Part shown: positions 63,549 to 64,000 of the stretch, one piece after another
Layout of the letters: every line of letters starts with the position of its first letter
Position numbering within the stretch: position 1 is the stretch's first letter
Source of the DNA: SZUA-318 sp964412015
GTDB taxonomy: Bacteria > Gemmatimonadota > Gemmatimonadetes > Longimicrobiales > Gaopeijiaceae
Assembly: GCA_964412015.1 (NCBI GenBank)
Contig: CAYPMO010000005.1
Span: forward strand, 89,831 to 153,830
DNA: 64,000 bases
Reading direction: 5' to 3'
Notes under the pieces: model-generated
Databases searched by the model: none
The model's input: the letters and a program-made list of their open reading frames with translations, nothing else
What the model was told of the DNA's origin: nothing
Position numbers and translations under genes: made by a program

Positions 63549-63736
63549 TCGGCGTGTCTCCGGTGCTCGCGGCGCTCGCGATCCGCGCGCTGCAGGACAC
63601 CGCGCGCGCACCCCTCCCGGCGGAATCGCCCATCTCGGGGCCAGCATGGACCGTGCTCGTCCCCGCGCTCCTGTTCCTCGTGACCGCCGGGGGCACGTGG
63701 GCGCTCTGGCGGCACTTCGCGGACAAGGACGACTAG
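63545..63736 (+). CDS. Small single-pass membrane protein in the symporter operon
   Basis: A 63-residue protein with a proline-rich outer segment (ARAPLPAESPISGPAW) and one transmembrane helix (about residues 35-55, TVLVPALLFLVTAGGTWALW), then a short charged tail (RHFADKDD). ATG overlaps the previous stop as ATGA. It has no recognised family. Position implies a role with the sodium:solute symporter. Confidence 0.58.
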   Translation: MIGVSPVLAALAIRALQDTARAPLPAESPISGPAWTVLVPALLFLVTAGGTWALWRHFADKDD

Positions 63737-63774
63737 CCTGAGCAGCCGCGGCCGTGCGGGCCGCCCCCCCACTC

Positions 63775-63799
63775 CGGAGCGGTGGTATGGGGCGCTCCG
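63775..63799 (+). repeat. Hairpin with GGTATGG loop (diverged member of the repeat family)
   Basis: CGGAGCG (63775-63781) pairs with CGCTCCG (63793-63799) around an 11-base loop GTGGTATGGGG, which shares GGTATGG with the two better conserved hairpins of the family at 13287 and 63914. It lies just after the symporter operon. Confidence 0.5.
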
Positions 63800-63913
63800 C
63801 GCACCGTTCCACGTTCACCGCCGCGGCCGAGCCGCCCCGAGGGGGAAGTGCCGGCCCGCGCTGGGGAGCGCTACGGTCGAGAGGCCGGGGGCGGACTTCC
63901 TCCGAGGGGCAAT

Positions 63914-63943
63914 CTGCGGCGAGGTATGGACGACCCGCCGCAG
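63914..63943 (+). repeat. Hairpin with GTATGGACGA loop (repeat family, copy B)
   Basis: CTGCGGCGAG (63914-63923) pairs with CCCGCCGCAG (63934-63943), with a single A-C mismatch near the loop, around the same ten-base loop GTATGGACGA as at 13287-13316. Flanks are also shared (GAGGGGCAAT on the left, CTTAGC on the right). Two stem positions differ from the other copy but stay paired. Confidence 0.8.
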
Positions 63944-64000
63944 CTTAGCCCGAAGTTCCCCGACCCTGCCACTATAGGAGCCGTTGGGCCGCAAGGGCGA

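Noticed and set aside
63754..63948. Open frame of 64 residues after the symporter operon
   Set aside because: It overlaps the hairpin repeats and has a random Arg/Gly/Ser-rich composition, so it is probably not coding.

Overview
The window is one continuous, gene-dense, high-GC bacterial chromosome segment. Almost every gap is under 220 bases. The two longest gaps (about 270 and 264 bases, at 13144-13413 and 63737-64000) both hold a structured repeat. The gene content suggests a Gemmatimonadota-like organism: Gram-negative, with TonB receptors, many signal-peptide and lipoprotein genes, carboxypeptidase-regulatory-like domains, several ECF sigma/anti-sigma pairs and large secreted metalloproteases. 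That phylum call is inferred from gene style, not from a marker gene. I saw no rRNA, tRNA, CRISPR array, integrase, transposase or phage gene.

Layout. 0-3 kb: end of a methylenetetrahydrofolate reductase, converging on an Xaa-Pro aminopeptidase/MTHFR-like pair. 3-8.4 kb: two surface genes (regulatory-domain protein, TonB receptor), a phosphodiester glycosidase lipoprotein and a small barrel-like protein. 8.4-10.7 kb: small membrane protein, threonine synthase and CPBP protease. 10.8-13.1 kb: ECF sigma, zinc anti-sigma and a two-PDZ protein. 13.1-13.4 kb: hairpin repeat. 13.4-18.4 kb: a six-gene ECF sigma/membrane regulator/Spy-like/MacAB-type efflux operon. 18.5-23.2 kb: PqqD-like protein, PTPS-like protein, ADP-forming acyl-CoA synthetase and an HNH nuclease. 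23.3-31.3 kb: PriA, M24 peptidase, methyltransferase, CcmH-like protein, DoxX, a propeller lipoprotein and a lone receiver. 31.3-38.8 kb: histone-deacetylase-like hydrolase, carB, a MetS-like microprotein, a lipoprotein and an M6 protease. 38.9-45.9 kb: HD protein, endonuclease III, zincin, NSS transporter, MscL, glycyl-tRNA synthetase and NfuA. 46-54.6 kb: two envelope proteins, a zinc-finger/AlkD/HAD operon, an M14 carboxypeptidase and a membrane protein. 54.7-60 kb: a third ECF sigma/anti-sigma pair, a TonB receptor and an outer membrane protein. 60-64 kb: MarR and its probable operator, a VOC protein, a conserved hypothetical, a strong terminator, a sodium:solute symporter with two microproteins, and another copy of the hairpin repeat.

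How the genes work together. Housekeeping genes (thrC, priA, carB, nth, glyQS, nfuA) alternate with envelope modules. Three ECF modules each pair a sigma factor with a membrane or putative membrane regulator and a different envelope output: a PDZ protein, an efflux pump, or a TonB receptor with an outer membrane protein. Start/stop overlaps such as ATGA and TTGA are common, so translational coupling is widespread. The most unexplained signal is the pair of intergenic hairpins at 13.3 and 63.9 kb. They share an identical ten-base loop, and their stems differ in a compensated way.
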